Notes: generated from the letters alone by a model not told the origin. A DNA stretch of 44,587 bases from Anaerovorax odorimutans (GCF_024459955.1 NZ_JANFXK010000023.1:1-44587); one strand, 5' to 3'; counted from the first letter of the stretch, positions 32,890 through 42,825 are shown. Numbers and translations are program-made.

Positions 32890-34593
32890 TCACTTGTTTA
32901 AATTTATTAAAAAGGCTTTTACGGCATCTGCGGTTTTAAGCTTCATAACCTGGTCAGCTGCCGCCTCTGCCTCCCTCTTCGTCCATTTGGAAATGTTGTA
33001 TCTGGTCGCCAATACCGATGCGGGACTGACGCTGAATTCATCCAGGCCAAAGGCCAGCAGCAGCGGAGTCAAAAGCGGATCGGCCGCCGCCTCTCCGCAC
33101 ATGCCCACGGGGATTCCCGCCTCTTTGCCGCAGCGGATGATCCGGCGAATCGAGCGCAGCACTGCCGGTTCATATGGATTGTTCAGGTATGCCACCTGGG
33201 AATTGCCCCTGTCCGCAGCCATCGTATATTGGGTCAGATCATTGGTACCGATGCTGAAAAAATCGCTTTCCTCCGCCAGGAGGTCGGCAATCAGACTGGC
33301 GGCGGGAGTTTCAACCATGATCCCCACCTGCAAATTCCTATCATATTCTACCCCTGTTTGCTCGAATTCTCTAGTAATTATCTGCACTTTCTCCCTGACC
33401 GCCCTGATCTCATCCACTCCGGTCACCAGCGGAACCATGATCCGCACCTTACCGAAGGCGCTGGCCCTGATAATCGCTCTCAGCTGCGTATCATACAAAT
33501 CGCCGTGTGCAAGGCAGTAGCGAATACCTCTGAACCCCAGGAACGGATTATCCTCCTGCCCCATGGAAAGATACGGAATTCCCTTATCGCCTCCCACATC
33601 CAGGGTCCGGATAATCACGGGTTTTCCTTTGAAAACCTCAGCTGCTTTTTTATATGCGGCAAACTGCTCTTCTTCCCCGGGAGCATCTTTCTTATCCATA
33701 AACAGGAATTCGCTTCTGAACAAACCGATTCCTTCTCCGTCCTTTTCAGCAGCCGCAGCCGCGTCCTTAAGATTTCCGATATTGCAGCAGACTTCTTTTC
33801 TTTCACCGTCAGCTGTCACAGTTTCCCTGCCTATATACTGGCAAAGGACTTCCTGCTCCGCCTCGTAAGCTGCTTTCTGCTTCCGATATTTGCTGAGAGT
33901 CCTCTGATCCGGCTGTGGAACCACAAGTCCCTCTCTGCCGTCCACGATCACAGTATCTCCAGCTTTCAGCTGGGCCGCCGCGCCGGAGACGGAAAGCACT
34001 GCCGGAATTTCCAGCGCTCTGGCCAGAATCGCGGAATGGGAAGTTTTCCCGCCCTTTTCCGTGACAATCCCCACTACATGCCTGCTCTCCATCTCAGCAG
34101 TCATGGAGGGCGTCAGATCCTCTGTCACCAGTACGCTTTCCGGTGGGATATCCCTCAGAGTCTGAGTCTCTGTTCCCAGGAGTATTCCCAGCATGCGGAT
34201 TTTAATATCCTCCACATCGGTGGCACGCTGCCTGGTCAATTCGTCATCCACCTGTGAGAACATCTCGATAAACGTGTTGAGAACGTTTTCGCAGGCCGCT
34301 TCCGCACAGGTCCCCTCTTTAATCTGTTCTTCAATCTGAGCAAGCATGTAAGGATCTTTCAGCATTTGAATATGTCCCCGGATGATGGCCGCGTCCTTTT
34401 GACCGACAGTCTGTTCCATATTCTCAGCCATTTCCTCGGTTCTTTCGCAAAAGCACGTTACAGCCTGGTGAAAGCGCGCTGCCTCTGCCTCCGTATCAGC
34501 CACGGAAACGGGAGTGTACTCCGGTTTCCCCTGTCTTACAATATATGCTTTACCAATTCCAATCCCGTCCGAAACGGAAATACCTTTCAGCAT
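32890..34593 (-). CDS. ptsI: PTS enzyme I
   Basis: This 567-residue protein moves phosphate from PEP to HPr. It has the phospho-His H186 in [21 protein letters not shown] and [16 protein letters not shown] in the PEP-binding domain, and CGEAAADP near the end with the PEP-site Cys. The length is normal. GGGGTGAT precedes the ATG. It follows ptsH by 14 bases. Confidence 0.97.
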   Translation of the reverse strand: MLKGISVSDGIGIGKAYIVRQGKPEYTPVSVADTEAEAARFHQAVTCFCERTEEMAENMEQTVGQKDAAIIRGHIQMLKDPYMLAQIEEQIKEGTCAEAACENVLNTFIEMFSQVDDELTRQRATDVEDIKIRMLGILLGTETQTLRDIPPESVLVTEDLTPSMTAEMESRHVVGIVTEKGGKTSHSAILARALEIPAVLSVSGAAAQLKAGDTVIVDGREGLVVPQPDQRTLSKYRKQKAAYEAEQEVLCQYIGRETVTADGERKEVCCNIGNLKDAAAAAEKDGEGIGLFRSEFLFMDKKDAPGEEEQFAAYKKAAEVFKGKPVIIRTLDVGGDKGIPYLSMGQEDNPFLGFRGIRYCLAHGDLYDTQLRAIIRASAFGKVRIMVPLVTGVDEIRAVREKVQIITREFEQTGVEYDRNLQVGIMVETPAASLIADLLAEESDFFSIGTNDLTQYTMAADRGNSQVAYLNNPYEPAVLRSIRRIIRCGKEAGIPVGMCGEAAADPLLTPLLLAFGLDEFSVSPASVLATRYNISKWTKREAEAAADQVMKLKTADAVKAFLINLNK

Positions 34594-34607
34594 CTGGATC
34601 ACCCCAT

Positions 34608-34874
34608 CTATTCTTCTCCGAAACCGGATTCTATCATGCCTGCCGCTTCCTGCAGCGCAGCCTCTTCATCTGCGCCGTCGCACACGATTTCAATGTCCGC
34701 GCCGAATTTGATGCAGGCCGCGATCAGGTTCATCACGCTCTTTGCGTTGACCTCCATATTGTTGAACTTGATTTTGATATCCGAACTGTATTTTGCCATG
34801 GCATTGGCAAAGTTTGTCGCCGGTCTCATATGAAAGCCTTCGGAATTCGTAACTTTAAGTTTTTTCGATACCAT
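34608..34874 (-). CDS. ptsH: HPr phosphocarrier protein
   Basis: This 88-residue protein carries phosphate from enzyme I to EIIA. H15 in GFHMRPA is the phosphorylated His; S46 in NAKSVMNL is the HPr-kinase site, so CcpA-type signalling is possible. It lies between fruA and ptsI with gaps of 14 bases on each side. This copy lies inside a sugar-specific operon, so it could be the general HPr or a fructose-specific one. Confidence 0.95.
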   Translation of the reverse strand: MVSKKLKVTNSEGFHMRPATNFANAMAKYSSDIKIKFNNMEVNAKSVMNLIAACIKFGADIEIVCDGADEEAALQEAAGMIESGFGEE

Positions 34875-34888
34875 TGTTTTCCCCTCCT

Positions 34889-36841
34889 CTAAGCTGCTGT
34901 CTTTGTTTTTTTAAGAATCGCCAGTAAAATCATTCCCACCAGCGAGCCGATAACCAGCGCCAGCAGATAGCCGCCTACGCTGCCCACCACCGGGAATACG
35001 AAGATGCCCCCATGGGGCGCTCTCAGCGTACAGCCCATTGCCATTGAAATTCCGCCTGCCACTGCCGAGCCTGCCACACAGGAAGGTATCACCCGCAGCG
35101 GATCGGATGCGGCGAAAGGAATCGCGCCTTCTGTGATAAAGCAGAGCCCCATAATATAGTTGACCAGTCCCGCCTTTCTCTCCTCGGCTGTGAATTTGTG
35201 TTTGAAGAATGTGGTCGCCAGGGCAATGGCGATGGGCGGAACCATTCCTCCGATCATTACCGCCGCCATGACATTGAATCCGCCGGAGGCGATAGCCGCC
35301 GTGCCGAACACATAGGCCGCCTTGTTGAAAGGTCCTCCCATATCAATGGCCATCATGCCTGCCAGAATACATCCCAGAAGGATCTGGCTGGTGCTGCCCA
35401 TTGAGTTAAGGCCGTTGGTAATCGCCGTATTGATCGCTCCCACCGCCGGATTGATGAAGCACATGAACGCGCCCATGAGGATAATGCCAAAAAGCGGCAG
35501 TATCAGCACCGGCAGCATACTCTCCAGACTGCTGGGCAGGAAGGAGAAAAGCTTCTTCAAAAGCAGCACGATGTATCCGCCCGCAAAGCCTGCGATTAAG
35601 GCCCCCAGGAACCCCGAAACAGCCGCCGGATCACCCGCCACATTGGCAAAGGTGCAGCCCAGCGTAGCGATGGAGCCTCCTACAAAACCGACGGCCAATC
35701 CCGGCCGGTCGGCAATGCTCCGTGCGATGTACCCGGCCAGCACCGGCATCATAAAACCAAACGCGATGCCACCTATGGTTTTAAAAAAAGCGGCTGCCGC
35801 CGTATAAGCTCCGAAATCACTGTCCCGGGGCGCGCCGGCAATCGTATCGATCAAAAAGGCCAGCGCGATCATAATGCCTCCGCCGATCACAAAGGGCAGC
35901 ATATAGGATACGCCGTTCATCAAATGCCTATAGATCTGACGGCCGGCGCTTTCCCTGCCGACAGTCTCAGCCTCCGCCGGTTCATCCCCTTCCCGGTGGA
36001 AAATCGGCGCTTCTCCCTTTATGATTTTTTCAATGAGCTCTTCGGGATGATTAATCCCTGCCGATACATTGGTCTTATATACTCTCTTTCCGTCAAAACG
36101 AGCCATATCAACGTTTTTATCAGCGGCGACGATAATTCCGTCAGCTGCCTGGATTTCTTCCGGCGTCAGGACGTTTTTGGCGCCGCCGGACCCGTTGGTC
36201 TCCGCCTTGAGCGTGTATCCCATTTCTCCGGCCTTTTTCTCCAGGGCCTCCGCCGCCATGTAAGTATGGGCGATGCCGGTCGGGCAGGCAGTCACCGCCA
36301 GAATGCGGTATCCCCCTTCACGAGCCTCCGTGCTCTCTTTTTCCGAAACCGCCGTTTCTTCCCTTTGCGCCCCCTCCTCCGAGTAACGTTCTCTTTCTCT
36401 GGCGTCAAGGGCGGAAAGAAACTCTTCCGCAGTCTGTGCTTTCAAAAGCTCCGCTCTCAGCTCCATATCCATCAGTAAAGTCATGAGCCTCGACAGCACC
36501 TCCAGATGCAGATCTCCGTCCATCGGAGCCGCGATCATAAAGAGAATGCAGGAAGGTTTGCCGTCAGGCGCCTGATAATCGATCCCCTCAGGAACTGTTA
36601 TCGCTGCCAATCCCGCTTTTTTCACTGCTTCACTCTTAGCATGGGGTATGGCGATTCCTTCTCCTACGGCGGTAGTCCCCTCTTCCTCTCTTGCCAGAAT
36701 CCCTTCTTTATATGCTCTCTTGTCGGCCAGATTTCCGGCCTGTTCATGCAAATCGACGAGCAGATCAATTGCCTCCGCTTTTGAGTTTACCTGCGCTGTG
36801 GGTACAATGGACCCCTTCTGCAATAAATCGATGATACGCAT
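34889..36841 (-). CDS. fruA: Fructose-specific PTS EIIABC
   Basis: This 650-residue protein has EIIA (1-145, phospho-His H67 in AIPHAKSE), EIIB (about 178-275, phospho-Cys C186 in TACPTGIAHT) and EIIC (about 305-650, eight or more membrane segments, GGPFNKAAY). It imports fructose and phosphorylates it at C1. The A-B-C order is the common Bacillota form. GGGAGAAGGG precedes the ATG. Mannose-specific relatives exist, but fruK next to it supports fructose. Confidence 0.94.
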   Translation of the reverse strand: MRIIDLLQKGSIVPTAQVNSKAEAIDLLVDLHEQAGNLADKRAYKEGILAREEEGTTAVGEGIAIPHAKSEAVKKAGLAAITVPEGIDYQAPDGKPSCILFMIAAPMDGDLHLEVLSRLMTLLMDMELRAELLKAQTAEEFLSALDARERERYSEEGAQREETAVSEKESTEAREGGYRILAVTACPTGIAHTYMAAEALEKKAGEMGYTLKAETNGSGGAKNVLTPEEIQAADGIIVAADKNVDMARFDGKRVYKTNVSAGINHPEELIEKIIKGEAPIFHREGDEPAEAETVGRESAGRQIYRHLMNGVSYMLPFVIGGGIMIALAFLIDTIAGAPRDSDFGAYTAAAAFFKTIGGIAFGFMMPVLAGYIARSIADRPGLAVGFVGGSIATLGCTFANVAGDPAAVSGFLGALIAGFAGGYIVLLLKKLFSFLPSSLESMLPVLILPLFGIILMGAFMCFINPAVGAINTAITNGLNSMGSTSQILLGCILAGMMAIDMGGPFNKAAYVFGTAAIASGGFNVMAAVMIGGMVPPIAIALATTFFKHKFTAEERKAGLVNYIMGLCFITEGAIPFAASDPLRVIPSCVAGSAVAGGISMAMGCTLRAPHGGIFVFPVVGSVGGYLLALVIGSLVGMILLAILKKTKTAA

Positions 36842-36863
36842 GTCCCTTCTCCCTCTCTTTCAT

Positions 36864-37766
36864 CTAATTGTTTTGGAACAATTCCATGATCGTTTCTTTT
36901 TCCGCCAGACCTTCACTGCAGGCCGTAGCGGCTCCTGCCGCGACTCCCAGGCGGAGCGCGCAGCGGTAATCGCCGTTCTTTAAATAACCCGCTAGGAACC
37001 CGGCTATCATGGAATCCCCTGCTCCCACGGTATTGACTGCCTTTACCTCAATGGCTTCCCTCCTATAGGATATCCCGTCTTCGCAGAGCAAATACGCTCC
37101 GTCCGCGCCCAGCGAGACCAGTACATTCCGCGCTCCCTGATCCTGCAGGGCCTTCGCTCTTACGGCAAGCTCCTGTTCTGTACGAATTTCGCCTCCGGTC
37201 AGCTCCTCCAGCTCCCTTTTATTGGGCTTTATCAGGAACGGCCGGTATTTCAGTATTTTTTTCAGAAGAGGGCCCGTTGCGTCGGCCACCAGCCGGATCC
37301 CCCTTCCGTCCAGTCTTGCCAGCATGGTTTCGTAGATATCCTTCGGCAGCGTATTGGGAACGTTGCCTGATACAATCAGCGTGTCCCCCTGAGAAAGCGC
37401 ATCCAGCTTGCCCAGCAGCTCTTCCAGCTTTTCCTTTGGAATAGCCGCCCCCTGAGCGTTGATCTCCGTTTCCTGATCGGTCTTGATCTTAATGTTGATT
37501 CTGGTTATCCCCTCTTCCAGATGTACAAAATCCGTATCAAGGCCTGCCTCGCAAAGCCCCTCCTCCAGAGCCTGCCCGGTAAAACCGCTGACGAACCCCA
37601 TAGCCGTATTTTTGACGTTCAGACGGCTGAGTACCGTAGATACATTGATGCCTTTACCTCCAAAATAATACGTCTCGCGTTTCGATCGATTTGTCTCCCC
37701 CTGTTTCAGGTCATCCATGTATACTACATAGTCGATAGCCGGGCTGAAGGTAACGGTATAGATCAT
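36864..37766 (-). CDS. fruK: 1-phosphofructokinase
   Basis: This 300-residue PfkB-family protein turns fructose-1-phosphate into fructose-1,6-bisphosphate. It has KGINVSTVLSRLN near 39-51 and the catalytic GAGDSMIAGF near 250. The N terminus MIYTVTFSPAIDYV is typical of FruK. The start overlaps the fruR stop in ATGA, and GGAGGTGGAAGG lies inside fruR. Confidence 0.94.
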   Translation of the reverse strand: MIYTVTFSPAIDYVVYMDDLKQGETNRSKRETYYFGGKGINVSTVLSRLNVKNTAMGFVSGFTGQALEEGLCEAGLDTDFVHLEEGITRINIKIKTDQETEINAQGAAIPKEKLEELLGKLDALSQGDTLIVSGNVPNTLPKDIYETMLARLDGRGIRLVADATGPLLKKILKYRPFLIKPNKRELEELTGGEIRTEQELAVRAKALQDQGARNVLVSLGADGAYLLCEDGISYRREAIEVKAVNTVGAGDSMIAGFLAGYLKNGDYRCALRLGVAAGAATACSEGLAEKETIMELFQNN

Positions 37767-38515
37767 ACGCCTTCCACCTCCTTAATGACCGTGTGCTGGC
37801 AGTACTGCTGCTCCGGCGTCCGATCCGTAATGATACAGGCATCGTCCAGTCCCGCAAAGGTCACGGAAGAAATCAGCCCGAACTTTGCATGATCTGCCAG
37901 CACAAACGATATGTAGGACTGTTTCATCGCTTCTGTCTTTATTGCCGCTTCACCGATGTCCGGCGTTGTAAATCCCCTCTCGATATCGACTCCATTGGTT
38001 CCCATAAAACACTTTGTAAAATTATATTTCCGGATGGAGTCAATAGCCGCCGTACCGATGGCTGCTTCTGTGGAAGGCCGCAGCAGGCCTCCTATCATAT
38101 ATGCGTTAAATCCCCTTTGAATCAGTTTTTTCGCATGGACAATGCCATTGGTCACATATGTAACATTTTTCTTTTCCAGATATTCAATCATCCTTTCGGT
38201 CGTTGTCCCCGCGTCAATAAAAATAAAGTCATTGTCGTTAATCATGGTAGCGGCATATCTGGCGATCTGCTCTTTTTCCTGTATGTTGATCTGTGACCTG
38301 ACCGCTACGTCCGTCTCACCCGAGGCCATATCGCCTGATATGGAAACAGCTCCGCCGAATACCCGTTTCAGCTTGCCCATTTGGTGCAGTTCGTTGATAT
38401 CGCGCCTTATGGTGGATTCGCTGATTCCAAGTTCTTTCGCCAGGCTGGTTACCTTGACCGCATGCTGCGTTTTCAGCTGCTTTAATATTTTTTCATGCCG
38501 TTCATCCTGTAACAT
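37763..38515 (-). CDS. fruR: DeoR-family fructose operon repressor
   Basis: This 250-residue protein begins with a DeoR helix-turn-helix (RHEKILKQLK, LAKELGISESTIRRDINEL) and ends in a sugar-phosphate-sensing domain with DAGTTTERMIEYL. It probably represses this operon and is released by fructose-1-phosphate or fructose-1,6-bisphosphate. GGAGGGG precedes the chosen ATG; an upstream extension of 20 codons is not supported. It is the first gene of the operon, so it controls its own synthesis. Confidence 0.92.
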   Translation of the reverse strand: MLQDERHEKILKQLKTQHAVKVTSLAKELGISESTIRRDINELHQMGKLKRVFGGAVSISGDMASGETDVAVRSQINIQEKEQIARYAATMINDNDFIFIDAGTTTERMIEYLEKKNVTYVTNGIVHAKKLIQRGFNAYMIGGLLRPSTEAAIGTAAIDSIRKYNFTKCFMGTNGVDIERGFTTPDIGEAAIKTEAMKQSYISFVLADHAKFGLISSVTFAGLDDACIITDRTPEQQYCQHTVIKEVEGV

Positions 38516-38537
38516 CTCTTCCCCTCCTGTCGGTTTT

Positions 38538-38565
38538 ATTATAACACCACATCTTCCAAAGTCAA
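38538..38565 (-). promoter_or_regulatory. Promoter of the fructose PTS operon
   Basis: TTGACT and TATAAT are 16 bases apart, 23 bases before the fruR start. This is a near-consensus SigA promoter. Confidence 0.85.
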
Positions 38566-38570
38566 TCATT

Positions 38571-38590
38571 TTCATTCAAATTCATTCAAA
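38571..38590 (-). promoter_or_regulatory. Probable FruR operator (tandem 10-mers)
   Basis: Two exact copies of TTTGAATGAA lie head to tail just upstream of the -35; a diverged third copy (AATGATTGAC) runs into the -35. DeoR-family regulators often bind such tandem direct repeats. That it is the FruR site is inference. Confidence 0.65.
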
Positions 38591-38618
38591 TTACATGACC
38601 GATTTTGACTGATTTGGG

Positions 38619-39503
38619 TTATTGAAGCTGAAAAGCAAAATGTTCCGGATTTATGTGAAAACACTGAACAATCTCCAGCGATGGGCTGCGGGCAAGATCC
38701 GCCACCGTTACGATTCGACCGCCGTCCGCATCCAGATCATACCCGAAATGCGCAAAAGCGTACCAGATCAAATAGGCGCACTGAGCCGAGGAACAACAAT
38801 CCGATTCAGGTTCCTCTTCCTTAAAAATACCGCTTAGCAGGCTGTAGGGAATGTTTTGCAGGTTTTGCCCGGCATAAGAGGCAATGGCCTTTCTCTTGCG
38901 TGCATCTGCTCCCTTGAGCCGCAAAACAGCAAAGTTGGAATAATTTCGCCAATGATCCAGGTCTTTCAGCTCCGATTCGCACCCTAAAGTCAGAGCTTCC
39001 AGACAGATTCCTTTTTGGGCGTCAGTTACGATCCCCGCGTGACCGTGCCGCCATCCCAGAGAATGAGACGAGAAAGAAACTAAAATGTCTCCGTCTTCCA
39101 CCGGAGCCAACGGGACCTTTGTTCCATTCCCCGGGAGACATCGGTCCTGCCTGATAGATATTCCCGCGTTTGTGCAGACAATGTGCCGCTGCGAAAAATT
39201 TGCCGCCTGAAAAGCCTCGATTTTTTTCCTGCGATAGCCATGGGCGTTTTTCAGGGATTCCACAGCCGGCGCTCCCAAACCGGTTTGCTGAAAGATCAGC
39301 CGATAGTCCTCCTGATTCAGCGTCTTTTTCTCCAATATTTTGTTCAGTGAGACCATCTCCACCGCAGGGCCTTCTGCCGCTCCGCCTTCGTCCTGTAAAT
39401 GCAGCATCATTTGCGGCAGGCTCAGCACGAGTACTGCCAGCACGCCAGCCGTAAATATCATATGCAGGAGAATGCGAAACCATCTGTATCCACCGTCTCT
39501 CAT
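38619..39503 (-). CDS. YiiX-like permuted NlpC/P60 membrane-anchored protein
   Basis: This 294-residue protein has one N-terminal membrane anchor (about 8-30), a helical segment, then a permuted papain-like domain of the YiiX/YycO kind: DGDILVSFSS, HGHAGIVTDA (His) and a Cys-rich catalytic candidate DCCSSAQCAYLIWYAF, then GGRIVTVADLARS. Such proteins probably act on amide bonds of wall or lipid-linked substrates outside the cell. GGAGG precedes the ATG. It faces away from the GDPD gene. Confidence 0.8.
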   Translation of the reverse strand: MRDGGYRWFRILLHMIFTAGVLAVLVLSLPQMMLHLQDEGGAAEGPAVEMVSLNKILEKKTLNQEDYRLIFQQTGLGAPAVESLKNAHGYRRKKIEAFQAANFSQRHIVCTNAGISIRQDRCLPGNGTKVPLAPVEDGDILVSFSSHSLGWRHGHAGIVTDAQKGICLEALTLGCESELKDLDHWRNYSNFAVLRLKGADARKRKAIASYAGQNLQNIPYSLLSGIFKEEEPESDCCSSAQCAYLIWYAFAHFGYDLDADGGRIVTVADLARSPSLEIVQCFHINPEHFAFQLQ

Positions 39504-39564
39504 CCAGAGCCTCCTGCTTTCAGTATGCCCGAAAGCTTTGATCTCATACCCGCCTGATACGGAC

Positions 39565-39593
39565 TTGAATTCTTCGGCCGCAGCGCCTATAAT
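39565..39593 (+). promoter_or_regulatory. Promoter of the GDPD gene
   Basis: TTGAAT and a perfect TATAAT are separated by 17 bases, about 27 bases before the start codon. Confidence 0.8.
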
Positions 39594-39619
39594 GGAAAGA
39601 AAACGACTGGGGTATTTTT

Positions 39620-41479
39620 ATGAAACGGGTTAAATCACCAACTTTAAATATGATCGGAACGGCAGTGATGACGTTTATTCATGTCCTGCCGGCTCTCCTG
39701 ATCTTTGAAATTATTTATAAACTGGTCTGCACGCTGGTTTTTCGACCCCTGCTGTCACTGATTATGCAGCAGGCGCTGCAGATCAGCGGCCATGACGTGG
39801 TTTTCAATGGAGATATTGCCGGATTTTTCACCAATGCGGCAGGTATCATCGCTACCATCCTGCTGTGCCTGCTGGGCGCGTTCCTGGCCTTCTATGAGTT
39901 TTCGGTCATCGTACTGATGATCTATTACCGCTATATTGGGACTCCCCTGACCCTTGTAAATGCCTCAAAGCTGGCTCTGACCACCTTCAAAAGTCTAAAG
40001 AGCTTTGGTATTATTGGCTTCATCCTGTATGTCCTCGGTCTGCTCCCGCTGGTGGGAATGGGGATCGCCCCCTCCATCCGGCCCGAAGGCGATATTCCCA
40101 ATTTTATCAGCGGAGAGCTGTATAAGTCCACATTCGGCAGCATCCTGATGGTTTTCTTCTATGTCCTCATGTACCTGCTGTTTTTCTGTCTGATCTTCGT
40201 TATTCCTTCCATGGTCCTTCGCCGCCGCAAATTCGGCCGGGCCTGCCGGAGCAGTCTGGCGCTGCTTTTATCCATGAAACTGCGGAACGCCGTACCATTG
40301 ATTATCATTTTCGTTCTCTGGTGTGTGCTTTTCCTCTTTCCGGGAGTGCTTCCCACCTACTATGCGGGGATTTCCGATGCCGGACCCGTGGAAATCTTAG
40401 GAAACTTCTTCTTTGCCTGGAAAAGCCTCCTTCAGCTTCTCCTTACGGAGTGCCTGCAAATCTGCCTGATGCTTCTTTTGTTTTCGTTCCTGGTGGCGCT
40501 GTATCTCCAGTGTCGGGGAAAAGTGAGTCTCAATGAAGAAGCAATGCCTACGATCGACCGCAGATTGAGAAGGACGCAGGGTATCGCCTCGAAGATCTAT
40601 AACGCGCTAAAACGTGCGGTGTTGGCCATTTCCGGCTGGATTCGGCAGCGGCCCTTTTACCAGAACCATAAAAAGCCCATCTGGGCCATTGTCTGTGTGC
40701 TGCTCTTCCTGGGAATCTTCGGGCTCCTCTACAGCCAGCCAAATTCCTATGATCAGGTGGTTGTCGGACACCGGGGCAGTGAGCTTGGCGTAGAGAATAC
40801 GCTGGGAGCCATTCAGGGCGCGATCGATGCGAAAGCGGATTATGCCGAGATTGACATCCTGCTTTCCAAGGACGGAGTGCCCATGGTTATCCATGACGAT
40901 AATCTCAAGCGTCTGGCAGGAGAAAACGTCAATGTTTATGATATGACCGCCAGTCAATTATCCAGGCTGAAGCTGAAACAAAACGATAAGACAGGAAAGA
41001 TTTCCACATTGGATGAGGTTATTGATTATTCCCGCGGAAAGATCAACCTGCTGATTGAGCTGAAGCTTCACGGTCATGAGAAAAGGGATATTGTAAAGGC
41101 TGTAACCCAGGTGGTGGAACAAAACCATTTCCAGAAGAATTGCGAGATCATGTCCCTTGAATACGGTTTGGTGGAAGATCTGAAAACCCATTATCCGGAA
41201 TATACGGTGGGCTACTGCGTATATGGAAATCTCGGCCAGGCCAGGCTCAACTCTCTGCGCCAGCTCAATGTGGATTTCCTCATTATTGAGGAGAGCATGG
41301 CTACAAACAGCTTTATCGCTGAATGCAACAGAGCCTATCTGCCGGTCTATGTATGGACCGTTGACAAACAACAATCCATGGAATCCTATCTGAAAATGGG
41401 AGCGGTAGGAATCATAACCGATAAACCAAAGCTGGCCCGCAGCGTGGTGGACCAGCATATAAAAAGCTCCATCAAATAA
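39620..41479 (+). CDS. Membrane glycerophosphodiester phosphodiesterase
   Basis: This 619-residue protein has an N-terminal membrane domain of six to eight helices (about 10-300), a further helix near 350, and a C-terminal GDPD domain outside the membrane. The domain shows GHRGSELGVENT, YAEIDILLSKDGVPMVIHDD, the metal and catalytic His/Glu/Asp set. It releases glycerol-3-phosphate from phosphodiesters such as deacylated lipids or lipoteichoic acid. A clear ribosome binding site is lacking (GGGG 7 bases upstream), so translation may be weak. Confidence 0.93.
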   Translation: MKRVKSPTLNMIGTAVMTFIHVLPALLIFEIIYKLVCTLVFRPLLSLIMQQALQISGHDVVFNGDIAGFFTNAAGIIATILLCLLGAFLAFYEFSVIVLMIYYRYIGTPLTLVNASKLALTTFKSLKSFGIIGFILYVLGLLPLVGMGIAPSIRPEGDIPNFISGELYKSTFGSILMVFFYVLMYLLFFCLIFVIPSMVLRRRKFGRACRSSLALLLSMKLRNAVPLIIIFVLWCVLFLFPGVLPTYYAGISDAGPVEILGNFFFAWKSLLQLLLTECLQICLMLLLFSFLVALYLQCRGKVSLNEEAMPTIDRRLRRTQGIASKIYNALKRAVLAISGWIRQRPFYQNHKKPIWAIVCVLLFLGIFGLLYSQPNSYDQVVVGHRGSELGVENTLGAIQGAIDAKADYAEIDILLSKDGVPMVIHDDNLKRLAGENVNVYDMTASQLSRLKLKQNDKTGKISTLDEVIDYSRGKINLLIELKLHGHEKRDIVKAVTQVVEQNHFQKNCEIMSLEYGLVEDLKTHYPEYTVGYCVYGNLGQARLNSLRQLNVDFLIIEESMATNSFIAECNRAYLPVYVWTVDKQQSMESYLKMGAVGIITDKPKLARSVVDQHIKSSIK

Positions 41480-41493
41480 TTATCCTAAAAATA

Positions 41494-41541
41494 AATAAGG
41501 GGCCTGCCCGGACTTCGATTGTTTCCGGCAGGTCCCTTATT
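41494..41541. terminator. Bidirectional terminator
   Basis: A long stem from AATAAGGG to CCCTTATT, with CCTGCC/GGCAGG inside, sits between the GDPD gene and the opposing small membrane protein. The minus side is followed by TATTTTTAGG, the plus side by a weaker TTTC run. Confidence 0.8.
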
Positions 41542-41569
41542 TCAATTGAATTCGCGGCTAAGGCGAGCT

Positions 41570-41998
41570 TTAGAGATCATAATAATCATCATAGCCAAAG
41601 TCATCCCACGGCTCCATGTGGCCATGTCCGGAAAAAATGGCGGCGATCATACTGCCAAAGAGTACAATATAAAGAATGACGCATACAGCCATAACGATAA
41701 AATAAACAAGTCCTGCTCTGCTCCACGATTCCTGGCTTTTTTTCAGCTCCTCCGGCGTGGCATACTGACCCGTTTTCCAGGCCCATTCGTTGCCCTTTGC
41801 TCCGCAGACAAAAACCCATACCAGGTTGAATAAAGGGATCAGGCACAGCAGCGGCAAATATACCTTATGGCCGATCCCCCACCAGATATTGAACATAAAG
41901 GAACCCCAGTTCCATTTCTTCACTTCCGGCGGAGCAACATAAGGGGAATAAGGGGGTTGCTGCTGATCCTGCGTGTTGGGATTATTTTGATTTTCCAT
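41570..41998 (-). CDS. Small membrane protein with Pro/Gln-rich N terminus
   Basis: This 142-residue protein has a Pro/Gln/Asn-rich head (1-25), then KKWNWGSFMFNIWWGIGHKVYLP, a Trp-rich membrane-entry motif I have seen in small uncharacterised Bacillota proteins, and two to three membrane segments (about 35-70, 98-122). The C terminus is acidic with DDFGYDDYYDL. AAAGGAGG precedes the ATG. No function is known. Confidence 0.78.
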   Translation of the reverse strand: MENQNNPNTQDQQQPPYSPYVAPPEVKKWNWGSFMFNIWWGIGHKVYLPLLCLIPLFNLVWVFVCGAKGNEWAWKTGQYATPEELKKSQESWSRAGLVYFIVMAVCVILYIVLFGSMIAAIFSGHGHMEPWDDFGYDDYYDL

Positions 41999-42170
41999 AA
42001 GTCCTCCTTTTGAACAAAAATAGATAATTCCGTTAATCCCATTATCGCAGAAGCCCGCACCGTTGTCATCTGTTTTTTTGCGCCGTCTTAGTGTATAATC
42101 TTTTAGTAAGAAAGGAACTTTACAAAAGAGGGGGCAGGGAAAATCATATTACTTATTTCAGGAGGAAATT

Positions 42171-42809
42171 ATGAAGAAAATTATTGGAATCATTTTAAGC
42201 ATGGTCCTGGTGCTCGGGTTATGCGCATGCGGAAGTCCCAGTCCTACCGATGTCACAAAGGATTTTATGGAGGCCGTTAAGAGCCAAAACGCAGAAACGC
42301 TGAAAACGGTTTACCCCGACGGTGAAATCGATCTGCTGAAGGAAGCGCAGAAGAAGGAATCCACCGACGCGGAAAAAGCCGATGACGCACTGCAGAAGAT
42401 CTATAACGAAGAAATGAAAGATAAGCTCTTTGACTTCGATTATGAAGTATCAAACGAAAAAATTGACGGGGACAAAGCTACTGTTGATGTAGCTATCACA
42501 ACCTACGATCTCGGATCAGCTTTCACAGATTTTGCAACGGAATTCCTCAAGCAGGCCTTTTCCATGGCATTGAGCGGAAGCTCCGAAAAGGAGATCAATG
42601 ATAAAGCCGCGGAGATCCTATCGGCAGAGTTGTCCAAGATGAAGAAGGACTATACCGGTACAGCTACACTGTCTTTATCGCAAAAAGACGGTCAATGGGT
42701 AATGGATAAAATTGATGAAAACAACAATTTTTATAATATCATCACCGGCGGAATGGGCGAGGCTGCCAAGAAAATCGAAAACTCCTTCGGCGGAAGCGAA
42801 GATCAGTAA
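42171..42809 (+). CDS. Secreted lipoprotein, unknown function
   Basis: This 212-residue protein has a lipoprotein signal peptide with LCAC near residue 17-20. The rest is a helical and beta domain, TDVTKDFMEAVKSQNAETLK, of the kind seen in DUF5105/DUF4878-like lipoproteins with an NTF2-type fold. AGGAGG precedes the ATG. A perfect TATAAT lies at 42094-42099, but its -35 is poor. It is transcribed alone between two convergent terminators. Confidence 0.8.
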   Translation: MKKIIGIILSMVLVLGLCACGSPSPTDVTKDFMEAVKSQNAETLKTVYPDGEIDLLKEAQKKESTDAEKADDALQKIYNEEMKDKLFDFDYEVSNEKIDGDKATVDVAITTYDLGSAFTDFATEFLKQAFSMALSGSSEKEINDKAAEILSAELSKMKKDYTGTATLSLSQKDGQWVMDKIDENNNFYNIITGGMGEAAKKIENSFGGSEDQ

Positions 42810-42825
42810 CCATATCCTAATCATC

